Translations under genes and position numbers: made by a program
Origin: Spirochaetota bacterium
GTDB lineage: Bacteria; Spirochaetota; Spirochaetia; Treponematales; UBA12059
Direction: 5' to 3'
NCBI GenBank assembly: GCA_026398615.1
Contig: JAPLSN010000031.1
Location: forward strand, 1 to 64,000
Length of the DNA stretch: 64,000 nt
Part shown: piece after piece, positions 33,913-42,656 of the stretch
Layout of the letters: each line of letters begins with the position of its first letter
Numbering within the stretch: position 1 is the stretch's first letter
The notes under the pieces: model-generated
Told to the model about the DNA's origin: nothing
The model's input: only the letters and a program-made list of their open reading frames with translations
Databases searched by the model: none

Positions 33913-35816
33913 CGCGGACCGCCGTCCGCGACTTCGGTCCCGATGACCGCGTCGGGCTCATCGGACCCTCGCTCGATGCCCACACGCTCGGCATCGGATC
34001 GGTCGCGCGCCTGCTCGCCGACTGCGGCGTGCGCGTCGTCGAGGCCGGAACCGAAGAACGGGACGCGGCCTCCGCTCCCTGGGCTCCCGGGAACGGCCGC
34101 GCCCTTGCCGCCTGGATCAGGGCGAACAGGATCACCGTCCTCGGCTTCAGCTACCGCCTCGATCCCGCGGACGGCGTTCGCCTTTTCGGCGCCTTCCTGG
34201 ACGCGCTCCGTGGCTCGCTTTCGCTCGCCGCCGACGGCGGCACGGTCCGCGCCCTGCTTTTCGCGGGCCTTCCCGAAACCTGTGCCCTCGTCGCCGAGCG
34301 CTTCCCGCTGGTGTCAGGCATCTTTTCGGGGGAGGAGACTCCCGCGGAGACCCTCGCGGCTTTCGGCATTCCATCCGCCGCGGTGAGCGCCGACGCCGCG
34401 GCCGGCGTCGCCTACGACGAGGCGCGCATGTCTTTCGGCCGGGACCTCGTCGCGCGCGGCGACTGGCTCGGCGTCCGTTCCGTCGACCGGAGCGGCGCCC
34501 CGCGCTTCGGCCTCCGCGGCGACGGCATCGTCGGACGCATCGTCCACGGCCGCTCGCTCGCCCTGCCTCCGCTGATCCGGGCGCACGTCGGGCCCTACCT
34601 CCCCGACCGGCGCGAAGCGGTGCGCCTCTTCCTGTCCTGGACCCGGCAGCTCGCCCGCGGCGGGCTGCTCGACGTGCTCTCGATCGGTATCTCGCAACTC
34701 AGCCAGTCCGCCTTCGGCGAAGACCACGAGGGCATGCTCGACGGCGGCGGCGTGCCGATCAACTCACCCGGGGAGTATTCCGATGTATGGAGCGCGGCGC
34801 GTCCCATGCTCGTCCGGACCTACGCGGGGACGAAGGACGTCGGGCGCCTCGCGCGGATGTACGAGGAGAGGATCGACATCGCCTGGCACGCTTTCTCCTT
34901 CTGGTGGTTCTGCGAAACCGACGGGCGCGGCCCGAACGGGGTTCTCGAAAACCTTGGCGAGCACCTCGGGGCGCTGCGCTTCGTCGCGGCCTCGGGCAAA
35001 CCCTTCGAGCCCAACGTCCCCCACCACTTCGCCTTCAGGGGGGCGGACGACGCCACCTACGTCGTCTCTGGCTTCCTCGCGGCGAAGGCCGCGAAGCTGG
35101 CCGGAGTCCGCTTTCTCGTGCTCCAGGTCATGCTGAACACGCCGCGATCGACCTGGGGCGTCCAGGACCTCGCGAAAGCCCGCGCCCTCCTTTCGCTGGC
35201 GCGGGAACTCGAAGACGGCGGTTTCCGGGTCTTCCTGCAGCCGAGGGGCGGGCTCGACTACTTCTCCGCGGACGAGGCCAAGGCGAAGGCCCAGCTCGCG
35301 GCGGTGACGGCGCTCATGGACGACATCGAGCCGGAAAACGGCGCCAGCCCGGACATCATCCACGTGGTGAGCCATTCCGAGGGGCGAGGCCTCGCGGATC
35401 CTCCGGTGATCGAGGAAAGCGTTCGCATAACGCGCCACGCGCTGGTCCAGTGGCGGAAGGTGCGCGCCTCGGGGTATGCGGTCGACCTGGCCCGCGATGC
35501 CGAAGTCGAGGCGAGGACTTCCGCCCTCCTGTCCGAGGCGCGCACGCTCGTCGCGGCCTTCGAGTCGTCCGTCCCCGATCCATATTCGGCACGGGGACTC
35601 TACGACGCTCTGGCTTTCGGTTTTCTCGCCGCGCCCTGGCTGCTCGGCTGCCGCGGGGAATTCCCCGCGGCGACGGCGTGGCGCACGGGGCTTTCGGGAG
35701 GCGCGGTCCGCGTGGTCGACGCGGAGGGCCGCCCGGTGCCCGCATCCGAGCGGGCTGCGGTCTGCGCGGAACGGGCGAGAGCGGCAGTCGCGGCGCGCGC
35801 CGCGGGGAGGGGTTGA
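33909..35816 (+). CDS. B12-dependent mutase-like protein, fused cobalamin and TIM-barrel domains
   Basis: 635 residues. The N-terminal 140 form a cobalamin-binding Rossmann domain with the base-off DxHxxG motif (LDAHTLG; Asp23, His25, Gly28). The remainder resembles the catalytic barrel of adenosylcobalamin carbon-skeleton or amino mutases, most like the glutamate-mutase E subunit (GGLLDVLSIGISQLSQSAFG, INSPGEYSDVWSAARPMLVR, WHAFSFWWF, PHHFAFRGADDATYVVSG). Glutamate mutase normally has the B12 domain as a separate small subunit; here it is fused at the N-terminus. Overlaps 4 nt with the ATP-grasp gene and is followed directly by the dehydrogenase. The substrate is unknown; an amino acid is the natural guess. 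Confidence 0.65.
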   Translation: MTRTAVRDFGPDDRVGLIGPSLDAHTLGIGSVARLLADCGVRVVEAGTEERDAASAPWAPGNGRALAAWIRANRITVLGFSYRLDPADGVRLFGAFLDALRGSLSLAADGGTVRALLFAGLPETCALVAERFPLVSGIFSGEETPAETLAAFGIPSAAVSADAAAGVAYDEARMSFGRDLVARGDWLGVRSVDRSGAPRFGLRGDGIVGRIVHGRSLALPPLIRAHVGPYLPDRREAVRLFLSWTRQLARGGLLDVLSIGISQLSQSAFGEDHEGMLDGGGVPINSPGEYSDVWSAARPMLVRTYAGTKDVGRLARMYEERIDIAWHAFSFWWFCETDGRGPNGVLENLGEHLGALRFVAASGKPFEPNVPHHFAFRGADDATYVVSGFLAAKAAKLAGVRFLVLQVMLNTPRSTWGVQDLAKARALLSLARELEDGGFRVFLQPRGGLDYFSADEAKAKAQLAAVTALMDDIEPENGASPDIIHVVSHSEGRGLADPPVIEESVRITRHALVQWRKVRASGYAVDLARDAEVEARTSALLSEARTLVAAFESSVPDPYSARGLYDALAFGFLAAPWLLGCRGEFPAATAWRTGLSGGAVRVVDAEGRPVPASERAAVCAERARAAVAARAAGRG

Positions 35817-35817
35817 C

Positions 35818-36966
35818 ATGGGACGGATGGACGACGAGGGCCTGTCGAGGATACTCGCTGCCGCGCGCGCCAAGGGCCCCGCGCTTCGCTGGACCGTCAT
35901 CGGGGCCGGCAACGGAGGCCTTGCCATGGCCGGTCACCTCGGGCTCATGGGCTTCCCGGTCCAGCTCTACAACCGCAGCGACGAGCGGCTCGCGGGCGTC
36001 CGCTGGCACGGGGGAGTGCGGGTCGACGGCGAGGCTCGCGGCTTCGGCCCGGTGGAACTCGCCACGTCCGACATGACAGAGGCCCTGTTGGGCGCCGACG
36101 TGGTCATGGTGGCGACTCCATCGACGGCGCATCGGAGCCTCGCGGCGCTCATGGCGCCCTGCCTTGCCGACGGGCAGCTCGTCGTGCTCAATCCCGGGCG
36201 CACGGGCGGGGCCCTCGAATTCCGCAAGGTCCTCATCGACGCGGGGGCACCGGGGCGTCCCCTCCTCGCCGAGGCGCAGACCTTCATCTACGCGTCGCGG
36301 GCCACGTCGCGTTTCGAAGCCCACATCTTCAAGATCAAGAACGGCCTCGCCCTAGCGGCATTGCCTTCCTGGAGGACGCCCGAAGCCCTGGGAATACTCG
36401 AGGCCGCCTTCCCCCAGTTCAAGGCGGGCGGCACGGTGCTCGCGACGAGCATGGAAAACATCGGCGCCGTCTTCCACCCGGCACTCACCCTGCTCAACGC
36501 GGGATGGATCGAGTCGACCGGCGGCGACTTCGAGTACTACCTCGGGGGCATCACGCCCTCGATCGCGCGGGTCCTCGAACGGATCGACGAGGAACGCCTC
36601 GCGGTGGCGAGGGCGCTCGGGGTGCGGAGCCTGTCCGCGCGCGAATGGCTCTACCTGAGCTACGATTCGTCGGGACGCGACCTGCATGAGGCCATCCTCA
36701 ACACCGACGCGTACCGCGGCATCAAGGCGCCGCCTGCGATCGACCACCGCTACGTCACGGAGGACGTGCCCATGAGCCTCGTGCCGATCTCCTCGCTCGG
36801 GACGATGCTCGGCGCCCCGACCCCGACGATCGACATGGTCATAGAACTCGCGCACCTCCTGCTCGGTACGGATTTCCGGGCGTCGGGCCGCACCGTCGAG
36901 AGCCTCGGTCTCGCGGGGCTCTCGGTGCAGGACATCCACCGCATCGCGACGGAGACGGGTCTCTGA
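35818..36966 (+). CDS. Octopine/nopaline (opine) dehydrogenase-family protein
   Basis: 382 residues. The N-terminal Rossmann domain has WTVIGAGNGGLAMAGHLG, and the C-terminal helical domain has GGDFEYYLGGITPSIARVLE and LGAPTPTIDMVIELAHLLLG, typical of the NAD(P)-dependent opine dehydrogenase family. These enzymes reductively join an amino acid and a 2-oxoacid, or run the reverse. The conserved His-Asp pair is plausible at IDHRYVTEDVP. GGGGAGG sits just upstream, 1 nt after the previous stop. With a ligase and a B12 enzyme in the same operon, an opine-like metabolite or metallophore is possible, but biosynthesis cannot be separated from catabolism here. Confidence 0.8.
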   Translation: MGRMDDEGLSRILAAARAKGPALRWTVIGAGNGGLAMAGHLGLMGFPVQLYNRSDERLAGVRWHGGVRVDGEARGFGPVELATSDMTEALLGADVVMVATPSTAHRSLAALMAPCLADGQLVVLNPGRTGGALEFRKVLIDAGAPGRPLLAEAQTFIYASRATSRFEAHIFKIKNGLALAALPSWRTPEALGILEAAFPQFKAGGTVLATSMENIGAVFHPALTLLNAGWIESTGGDFEYYLGGITPSIARVLERIDEERLAVARALGVRSLSAREWLYLSYDSSGRDLHEAILNTDAYRGIKAPPAIDHRYVTEDVPMSLVPISSLGTMLGAPTPTIDMVIELAHLLLGTDFRASGRTVESLGLAGLSVQDIHRIATETGL

Positions 36967-36988
36967 GCGGGCCCGAAGGAGCGCACGA

Positions 36989-37675
36989 ATGAAGGAAATT
37001 ATCGATACTGTAGCCGCCGCATGGGCTTCGCTGCCCTCGATGGTCGTGGCGCTGCTCACGCTCCCCGCGGGGTGGCTGTTCGCGCTGCTCTCCCGCTTCC
37101 TCGTCGCGGGATTCCTCTCGCTGCTCGGCGTCGACCGGATAGCGAAGAGGACCGGAGCCGCGGAATTCCTCCGCAAGGGGGGCGTGGAGTACTCGCTGTC
37201 CAGGCTGGTCGGCGTCCTGGCCTACTGGGCCGTACTCGTCGCGGTGCTCGTCCGCCTCGCGATAATTCTCGATGTCCGCCTCGTCGCCTCGCTCTACGAG
37301 CGCGTGGTCGAACTCTTCCCGAGCCTGCTCGCGGCCGTGCTCGTCGTGGCGATCGGCGCGGTCATCGTCGGGTTCCTCGCGAATTTCGCGATGACGATAG
37401 CGCGCAACGCGGCTTCCCGCCATCCCCAGGCGATCGGGCGGGCGATCAAGTGGGCGGGAAATGCCCTCGTCATACTCATCGCGCTGGACCAGGTCGGCCT
37501 CGGACGGTCGATACTGAGCACCGCTCTCCTCGTTCTGCTGGCCGCGGCTTCCTTCGGCGCCGCGCTCGCCTTCGGCCTCGGCTGCAGCACCATGGCCAAG
37601 GAGGCGGCGACGCGCTTCCTCAGGGAACTGCGGGAACGCGACCGCGGAGGCAAGGGCAGCGACCTCGAGGGGTGA
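36989..37675 (+). CDS. Small membrane protein, MscS-like TM-helix type
   Basis: 228 residues with about five hydrophobic segments. The last segment (TALLVLLAAASFGAALAFGLG) ends in the glycine/alanine-rich pattern seen in the TM-helix repeat of conserved mechanosensitive-channel-like proteins. No large cytoplasmic beta domain is present, so it is shorter than MscS. It follows the dehydrogenase by 22 bp with AAGGAG and is probably in the same operon. It may be a small channel or an accessory membrane protein; transport of the operon product is speculative. Confidence 0.65.
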   Translation: MKEIIDTVAAAWASLPSMVVALLTLPAGWLFALLSRFLVAGFLSLLGVDRIAKRTGAAEFLRKGGVEYSLSRLVGVLAYWAVLVAVLVRLAIILDVRLVASLYERVVELFPSLLAAVLVVAIGAVIVGFLANFAMTIARNAASRHPQAIGRAIKWAGNALVILIALDQVGLGRSILSTALLVLLAAASFGAALAFGLGCSTMAKEAATRFLRELRERDRGGKGSDLEG

Positions 37676-37828
37676 ACCCGGGCTCTGCCCGGCGGCCAAG
37701 ATCGACGCGGCCAGCGGAGCTTCGGTTGCGGGCGGATGACGGGGCGAGAACGGTTGCCGGCGCGCTGGGGGAGCGTGGCAGGCGGCATGCGCGGGTCGGA
37801 ACATCGTGCGAGCCGTCTCCGGGAGCGG

Positions 37829-37857
37829 TGGACTGCCCGCGCATCCTTGACTATACT
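37829..37857 (+). promoter_or_regulatory. Promoter of the PfkB kinase gene
   Basis: -35 TGGACT (37829-37834), 17-bp spacer, -10 TATACT (37852-37857), then 7 nt to the ATG. No Shine-Dalgarno is present, so a leaderless mRNA is predicted. Confidence 0.6.
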
Positions 37858-37864
37858 CCGCCCC

Positions 37865-38845
37865 ATGCCGGCACCCCGATGCGAGCGCGATGCCTTCCTC
37901 TGCGTCTGCCTCAACCCCGTCATCCAGAAGACCATCGTGTTCGACCGCCTTGAGAAGGACGAGGTCAACCGTGCCCGCGAGCACCGGGTGGATGCCTCGG
38001 GCAAGGGCGTCAACGTCGCGCGCGTGCTCATCGAGACCGGGCGGCATGCCATACACCTCACCCAGGCGGGCGGTCCGACGCGGGACTGGTTTTTTTCCCT
38101 GTGCGCCGCCGACGGCATCGACCTTCGGGCGGTCGAGTCCGGTTCGGAGATCCGGTTTTGCTACACGGTGATCGACCGCGGCGACGGGACGACCACCGAG
38201 CTCGTCGAGGAAGCGCGGACCGTCGAGGCGGGTACGGCGGAACGCATCCTCGAAGCTTTCGATATCGCCATCCCCGACTGCCAGGCCCTCGTCATTTCGG
38301 GAACCCGGGCGGCCGGTTTCCCCGACACCATATTCCCGGAAATGGTCCGGCGCGCCCGCGAAGCCGGCCTTCTCGTGGTACTCGATATCAAGGGGCAGGA
38401 CCTTTTGTCCTGCCTCCCGTGGCGACCCCAGGTCGCGAAGCCGAACCTCGCCGAACTCCTTGCCACCTGGCCGATGGCGTCCGAGGAAGGTGAATGCGCG
38501 GACGAGGACGCACTCCGCGCCCACATCGCGGCAATCGCCGGCGATCTCCATGCGCGTTACGGGACGATCCTCGTCGTGACGCGGGGATCGAATCCTACCT
38601 GGTACGCCCGGGGTGGGGAACTCTTCGAATACCCGGTTGAAAAACGCAGGTCACTCAACCCGACGGGGTCGGGGGATGCCTTCACTGCCGGACTGGCCGC
38701 AGGCTTCCTGGAGACGGGCGAGCTGTGCGAGGGCATCCGCGAGGGAACCCTCCTCGGCGGCCTCAACGCGGGACAGCTCAAGCCAGGATCGGTGAACCGG
38801 ACCGGGGGGCGAAGCGGCCCCAGCGGCGATTCCCCGGGCAGTTGA
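37865..38845 (+). CDS. PfkB-family kinase, 1-phosphofructokinase / tagatose-6-phosphate kinase type
   Basis: 326 residues. It has the LacC/FruK layout: CLNPVIQKTIVFD at the N-terminus, ASGKGVNVARVLIETG (substrate and Mg site), LVVLDIKGQDLL, AKPNLAELLATW and the catalytic NPTGSGDAFTAGLAAG. It phosphorylates a sugar phosphate with ATP; the operon next door handles ketose or deoxy-sugar phosphates. The start is fixed by a TATACT box 7 nt before the ATG; longer in-frame options extend through that promoter. The DeoR gene follows after 245 bp with its own promoter. Confidence 0.85.
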   Translation: MPAPRCERDAFLCVCLNPVIQKTIVFDRLEKDEVNRAREHRVDASGKGVNVARVLIETGRHAIHLTQAGGPTRDWFFSLCAADGIDLRAVESGSEIRFCYTVIDRGDGTTTELVEEARTVEAGTAERILEAFDIAIPDCQALVISGTRAAGFPDTIFPEMVRRAREAGLLVVLDIKGQDLLSCLPWRPQVAKPNLAELLATWPMASEEGECADEDALRAHIAAIAGDLHARYGTILVVTRGSNPTWYARGGELFEYPVEKRRSLNPTGSGDAFTAGLAAGFLETGELCEGIREGTLLGGLNAGQLKPGSVNRTGGRSGPSGDSPGS

Positions 38846-38879
38846 CCTTCCTCGTTCGAGTGCCGGATCCCCGCGCGTC

Positions 38880-38909
38880 GGTTCATGGAACCGGGGTTCA
38901 TGAACCCCG
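38880..38909. promoter_or_regulatory. Adjacent dyads upstream of the DeoR operon
   Basis: GGTTC-ATG-GAACC (38880-38892) abuts a perfect 18-bp palindrome with half-site CGGGGTTCA (38892-38909). Both contain GGTTCAT. There is no T-run, so a terminator is less likely than an operator, perhaps for the DeoR regulator encoded 180 bp downstream. Confidence 0.5.
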
Positions 38910-39012
38910 TATCGGCTTCCGCCCGCCACGGCGCAGGAACTCGTCGACGAAAACCCGGCGGATGGTCCAGGGCTTTCTTCGATGATTCAAGATCCCCGAG
39001 GAAGACAGCTTC

Positions 39013-39041
39013 TTGCAAAGTAAGTTGGATTGTGCTATTAT
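39013..39041 (+). promoter_or_regulatory. Promoter of the DeoR-led operon
   Basis: -35 TTGCAA (39013-39018), 17-bp spacer, -10 TATTAT (39036-39041), in a locally AT-rich stretch. The predicted transcript starts near 39048 and rules out the in-frame TTG at 39013 as the gene start. Confidence 0.75.
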
Positions 39042-39090
39042 AAACGCGAAAAGAAAGGGAAAGGCAAGCAATTCGAAAGGTAATCGCTGG

Positions 39091-39846
39091 ATGAACGAAG
39101 AACTGTCCGAACGCGAACGCTCGATCCTGGACTTTCTCATGGATGAGGGATCCCTCTCCGTATCGCGGCTTTCCGCCAGCCTCGGCGTTTCAACCGTTAC
39201 GGTCCGGGCCGACCTCAAGAACCTCGAGGAACTCGGGTTCCTCGAACGCACCCATGGCGGCGCCGTGCCATCCTTCCACGTGAGCATCCTCGAGCGCCTC
39301 CGCGAGCGGAGGGTCGAGAAGAACCGAATCGCTCGCGCCGCGGCAGCCCTCGTCACGGATGGGGACCGGATCATGATCGAAGCGGGCACGACGACTGCCC
39401 TGGTAGTGCGCTTCCTGACCGGAAAGCGGGACCTGCATGTCGTCACCAACTCCGCCCTCGTCCTCACCTACGCCCGCTGCCTCCCCGGGCTCTCGGTTAC
39501 CGTGACCGGCGGCGAATACCGCCGTCTCACCGAGTCCATGGTCGGACCGGTCGCCCTCGACGCGATCGAACGGCACAACGTCCGGCTTGCTTTCGTCGGC
39601 ACGGACGGACTGAGTCTCAAGCGGGGGATGACGACCCATCTCGTGGAAGGGGCCGAGATCGTCAAGGCGATGGTCGCCCGCGCGGAGATCTCGATACTCC
39701 TGGCAGATTCGTCAAAGTACGGGCGGGCGGGCTTCGTGTCCGTCCTGCCTCTCTCGGGCGTGGACCGCGTCGTCATGGACGACGGGCTGCCCCCGACGGC
39801 CGCGGAAGAACTCCGTGCCGTCGGCATTGACCTCATTCTGGTATAG
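39091..39846 (+). CDS. DeoR-family sugar-phosphate-responsive repressor
   Basis: 251 residues. The N-terminal winged helix is RERSILDFLMDEGSLSVSRL, SASLGVSTVTVRADLKNLEELGFLERTHGGA. The C-terminal effector domain has IMIEAGTTTALVVRFL, VVTNSALVL, FVGTDGLSLKRGMTTH and ILLADSSKYGRAGFV, which bind a phosphorylated sugar. It heads the long operon through the HAD phosphatase and probably represses it until a sugar phosphate accumulates. ATG 39091 lies about 43 nt after the predicted transcription start, with GAAAGG upstream. A C-terminal fragment of a second DeoR gene lies at 57.5 kb. Confidence 0.9.
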   Translation: MNEELSERERSILDFLMDEGSLSVSRLSASLGVSTVTVRADLKNLEELGFLERTHGGAVPSFHVSILERLRERRVEKNRIARAAAALVTDGDRIMIEAGTTTALVVRFLTGKRDLHVVTNSALVLTYARCLPGLSVTVTGGEYRRLTESMVGPVALDAIERHNVRLAFVGTDGLSLKRGMTTHLVEGAEIVKAMVARAEISILLADSSKYGRAGFVSVLPLSGVDRVVMDDGLPPTAAEELRAVGIDLILV

Positions 39847-39860
39847 AAAGGGAGGATCCC

Positions 39861-41246
39861 GTGGCTTCAGTCGTTGCGATGCCCCGCCCGGGCAACACCG
39901 TGGAATCCTGCGTCCTCGTCGGGTGGCGAGTGCGAGAGGGCTCAAGCGTTTCGAGTGCGGACATACTCTGCGATGTCGAGACGGACAAGGCCGTTTTCGA
40001 AGTACCCGCCGGGGCCGACGGGATCGTCCTCAAGCTCCTTGTCGCCGAGGGAGACGACGTGAGCGTCCTCGCGCCCATCGCGGTCATCGGCATCGCGGGA
40101 GAGGACTGGCGATCGGTGGTCGCGGCCAGCCCTGACCCCGCGGCGGCCGTGGTGAGTCCTGCCATCGCGGCCAGCCCCGTCCCCGCGGCCAGCCCCATCC
40201 CCGCGGCCAGCCCCATCCCCGCGGCTAGCCCCGTCCCCGCGGCCAGCCCCGTCCCCGTGAGCGCCCCGGGGGTGTCTCCCCGCGCACGCGCCCTTGCGGA
40301 ACGCGAGGCAGTCGATGCGCCTGCACTCGCCGGGAGCGGTCCGGGAGGACGCATCATCGAGCGCGATGTCCGCGCCGTCCTGGAGGTCCGTCCACCCCTC
40401 TCGGCCGCCGCACGGGCCGGGGTGGCAGCGGGTTCCCCTGTCCCCGCCGCGGGGAGCGGACCCGGCGGCCGCGTCCTCCTCCGGGACTTCGCTTCCCCGG
40501 CGGTCCAGTACCCGGGTGTCGGCTCCGGCGCGGGCGGCGAATTCCCCGGCCCCTTCACCGAGACAACCATCAGGAGCATACGCAAGGTCATCGCGGACCG
40601 GATGCTGGAATCCCTCGCGACCACGGCCCAGTTCACGGTACACGCCGCGGCGCCGGCCGGACGCCTTCAGGAACTCCGCGCCAGGATGAAGGCAGCGCCC
40701 GAATCCCTGGGCTTGGGGAAGGTGACGGTGGGGGATCTCGTCCTGTTCGTGACCGCGCGGGTTCTCGGGGACCATCCCCTCTGCAATTCCCGCAAGGAAG
40801 GTGAGGTCGTGAAAACCTACGCTCGGGTCCACCTCGGTTTGGCGGTGGACACGCCCCGCGGCCTCATGGTGCCCGTGATCAGGAACGCGAACATGCTTTC
40901 GCTCACGGGGATTTCCGTCGAGGCGAAGCGCCTTGCGGCGTCCTGCGTCGAGGGCACGATCACATCGGACGAGCTTTCGGGCTCCACCTTCACCGTATCG
41001 AACCTCGGCGCCCTCGGCGTCGAGTATTTTACGCCGGTCATCAACGCACCCGAGGTCTGCGTCCTGGGCGTGGGCGCGATCCTCCCGAAGCCCCTGGCAT
41101 CTCCGGACGGGACGGTCGCCTTCGCACCCGCCATCGGGCTGTCGCTGACTGCTGACCACCAGGTGGTGGACGGGGCCCCCGCGGCGCGTTTCCTCCACGA
41201 CCTCGGCGCGGCCCTGGCGGAAGTTGACCTCTGGCTTGCACGATAG
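39861..41246 (+). CDS. 2-oxoacid dehydrogenase E2 (lipoyl acyltransferase)
   Basis: 461 residues from a GTG start with GGAGGA 4 nt upstream. Residues 1-78 are a lipoyl domain with the lipoate lysine in VETDKA (Lys43). An Ala/Pro linker built from six-residue repeats (AASPVP/AASPIP) follows. Two peripheral-subunit-binding motifs follow (SPRARALAERE...GSGPGGRIIERD, and a second SGPGGRVLLRD). The catalytic domain (about 235-461) has HLGLAVDTPRGLMVPVIRNA and the active-site DHQVVDG. It forms the core of the complex with E3 and E1 encoded next. The acyl substrate (acetyl, branched-chain or other) cannot be read from the sequence. Confidence 0.9.
   Translation: MASVVAMPRPGNTVESCVLVGWRVREGSSVSSADILCDVETDKAVFEVPAGADGIVLKLLVAEGDDVSVLAPIAVIGIAGEDWRSVVAASPDPAAAVVSPAIAASPVPAASPIPAASPIPAASPVPAASPVPVSAPGVSPRARALAEREAVDAPALAGSGPGGRIIERDVRAVLEVRPPLSAAARAGVAAGSPVPAAGSGPGGRVLLRDFASPAVQYPGVGSGAGGEFPGPFTETTIRSIRKVIADRMLESLATTAQFTVHAAAPAGRLQELRARMKAAPESLGLGKVTVGDLVLFVTARVLGDHPLCNSRKEGEVVKTYARVHLGLAVDTPRGLMVPVIRNANMLSLTGISVEAKRLAASCVEGTITSDELSGSTFTVSNLGALGVEYFTPVINAPEVCVLGVGAILPKPLASPDGTVAFAPAIGLSLTADHQVVDGAPAARFLHDLGAALAEVDLWLAR
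40167..40258 (+). repeat. 18-bp tandem repeat in the E2 linker
   Basis: Five near-identical 18-bp units, each close to CCAGCCCCGTCCCCGCGG, encode AASPVP or AASPIP. The in-frame unit length keeps the reading frame if copy number changes, so the linker length could vary between strains. Confidence 0.85.
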
Positions 41247-41255
41247 GAGATCGCC

Positions 41256-42641
41256 ATGTACGACGTCATCATTCTCGGCGGCGGCCCGGCCGGCTACCGC
41301 GCGGCCGAACGGCTCGGGGCGAAGGGAAGGAGCATCCTCCTCGTCGAACGGGAACAGCTCGGGGGAACCTGCCTCAACGTGGGCTGTATCCCGACGAAGA
41401 CCCTCCTCAATTCAGCCAAGCACTATGTCCATGCCATGGAGGGCGAGCGCTTCGGCGTGAAGGCCGAGTCCGTCACCTTCGACCTTGCGAAGATGATGGC
41501 ATGGAAACGCGAGGTCGTGGAAAAGCTCCGCGCCGGGATCACCGCGGAGATGCAGCGCGGCAAGGTCACCGTGGTCGATGGCACCGCGGTCATCGAGGAG
41601 AATGGCAAGGTTCGTATCACCCGGAACGGCGCCGGGCCGCGCATTGAGGATTGCCGCGCGATTCTCGTCGCCACGGGTTCGTCGCCCGTCGTTCCGCCCA
41701 TTCCGGGCGCAAGGGACAACCCGCTCGTCCTCGATTCCACGGGCATGCTCGAGGTCGAGGCCGTGCCGAAGCGCCTCTGCGTGATCGGGGGCGGGGTAAT
41801 CGGGGTCGAGTTCGCGAGCCTCTTCTCGAGCCTGGGGTCGGAAGTCACCGTCGTCGAGATGCTGGACGAGATTATACCCTTCATGGACGGGGAACTCGCC
41901 CCGGTGCTCCGCCGCGCGATGAAGGAAATCCGCTGGAAGCTCGGTTGCAGGGTCGGGTCCATCGAGGGTGCAATGGTGCGGTATGCGACAAAGGAAGGCG
42001 TGAAGGAAGCCGTGGAGGCCGATCTCGTCCTCATGGCCATCGGCCGGCGTCCGAACGTCGCGGGATGGGGCGCCCAGTCCCTCGGGATCGATGCGTCGCC
42101 GCGAGGGGTCATGGTGGATGACCGCATGCGCACGAGCGCTCCCCGCGTCTGGGCGGCTGGCGACGTCACGGGGAGGAGCCTCCTCGCCCACTCCGCCTAC
42201 CGCATGGCCGAGGTCGCCGCGCAGGACATCGATTCCGTCCTTTCCGACGGGTCCGGCGGCGCGGCGCGGATGCGCTGGGATGCCATCCCCTGGGCGGTTT
42301 ACTCGCTTCCCGAGGCGGCCGGCGTCGGTATGACGACGAAAGAGGCCGAGTCGCGCGGATTCACCGTGAAGACCGCGCGCATTCCCCTTCGCGCTTCGGG
42401 GCGCTTCGCCGCGGAAAACGGCTTCCAGGCCCATGGCGCGGTCAAGCTCGTGACGGACGCAGCCACGGGGCGCATCCTCGGTCTCCATGGCGTCGGATCC
42501 TACGCATCCGAGGCCATCTGGGGAGGCGTCGTCCTCATCGAACAGGAGCTGCGGGCAGAAGACCTCGTGGAGCTCGTCCTTCCCCACCCGACGGTGTGGG
42601 AACTCGTCCGCGACGCCGCCCTGATGATCGAACAGAACTAG
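41256..42641 (+). CDS. lpdA: Dihydrolipoamide dehydrogenase (E3)
   Basis: 461 residues, the normal size. It has the FAD motif ILGGGPAGYRAAERLG, the redox disulfide GGTCLNVGCIPTK, the NAD motif CVIGGGVIGVEFASLFSSLGS, VWAAGDVTG, and the C-terminal dimer-interface HPTVWELV with the catalytic His. It reoxidises the E2 lipoate with NAD+. It sits 9 bp after E2 and 15 bp before the fused E1, so a dedicated complete complex is made from this operon. Confidence 0.95.
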   Translation: MYDVIILGGGPAGYRAAERLGAKGRSILLVEREQLGGTCLNVGCIPTKTLLNSAKHYVHAMEGERFGVKAESVTFDLAKMMAWKREVVEKLRAGITAEMQRGKVTVVDGTAVIEENGKVRITRNGAGPRIEDCRAILVATGSSPVVPPIPGARDNPLVLDSTGMLEVEAVPKRLCVIGGGVIGVEFASLFSSLGSEVTVVEMLDEIIPFMDGELAPVLRRAMKEIRWKLGCRVGSIEGAMVRYATKEGVKEAVEADLVLMAIGRRPNVAGWGAQSLGIDASPRGVMVDDRMRTSAPRVWAAGDVTGRSLLAHSAYRMAEVAAQDIDSVLSDGSGGAARMRWDAIPWAVYSLPEAAGVGMTTKEAESRGFTVKTARIPLRASGRFAAENGFQAHGAVKLVTDAATGRILGLHGVGSYASEAIWGGVVLIEQELRAEDLVELVLPHPTVWELVRDAALMIEQN

Positions 42642-42656
42642 ATTAAGGAGAGAACC

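Noticed and set aside
34764-35927. Long minus-strand frames across the B12-mutase-like gene
   Set aside because: No domains and Arg/Pro-rich composition; the plus strand has the DxHxxG motif and coupled neighbours.
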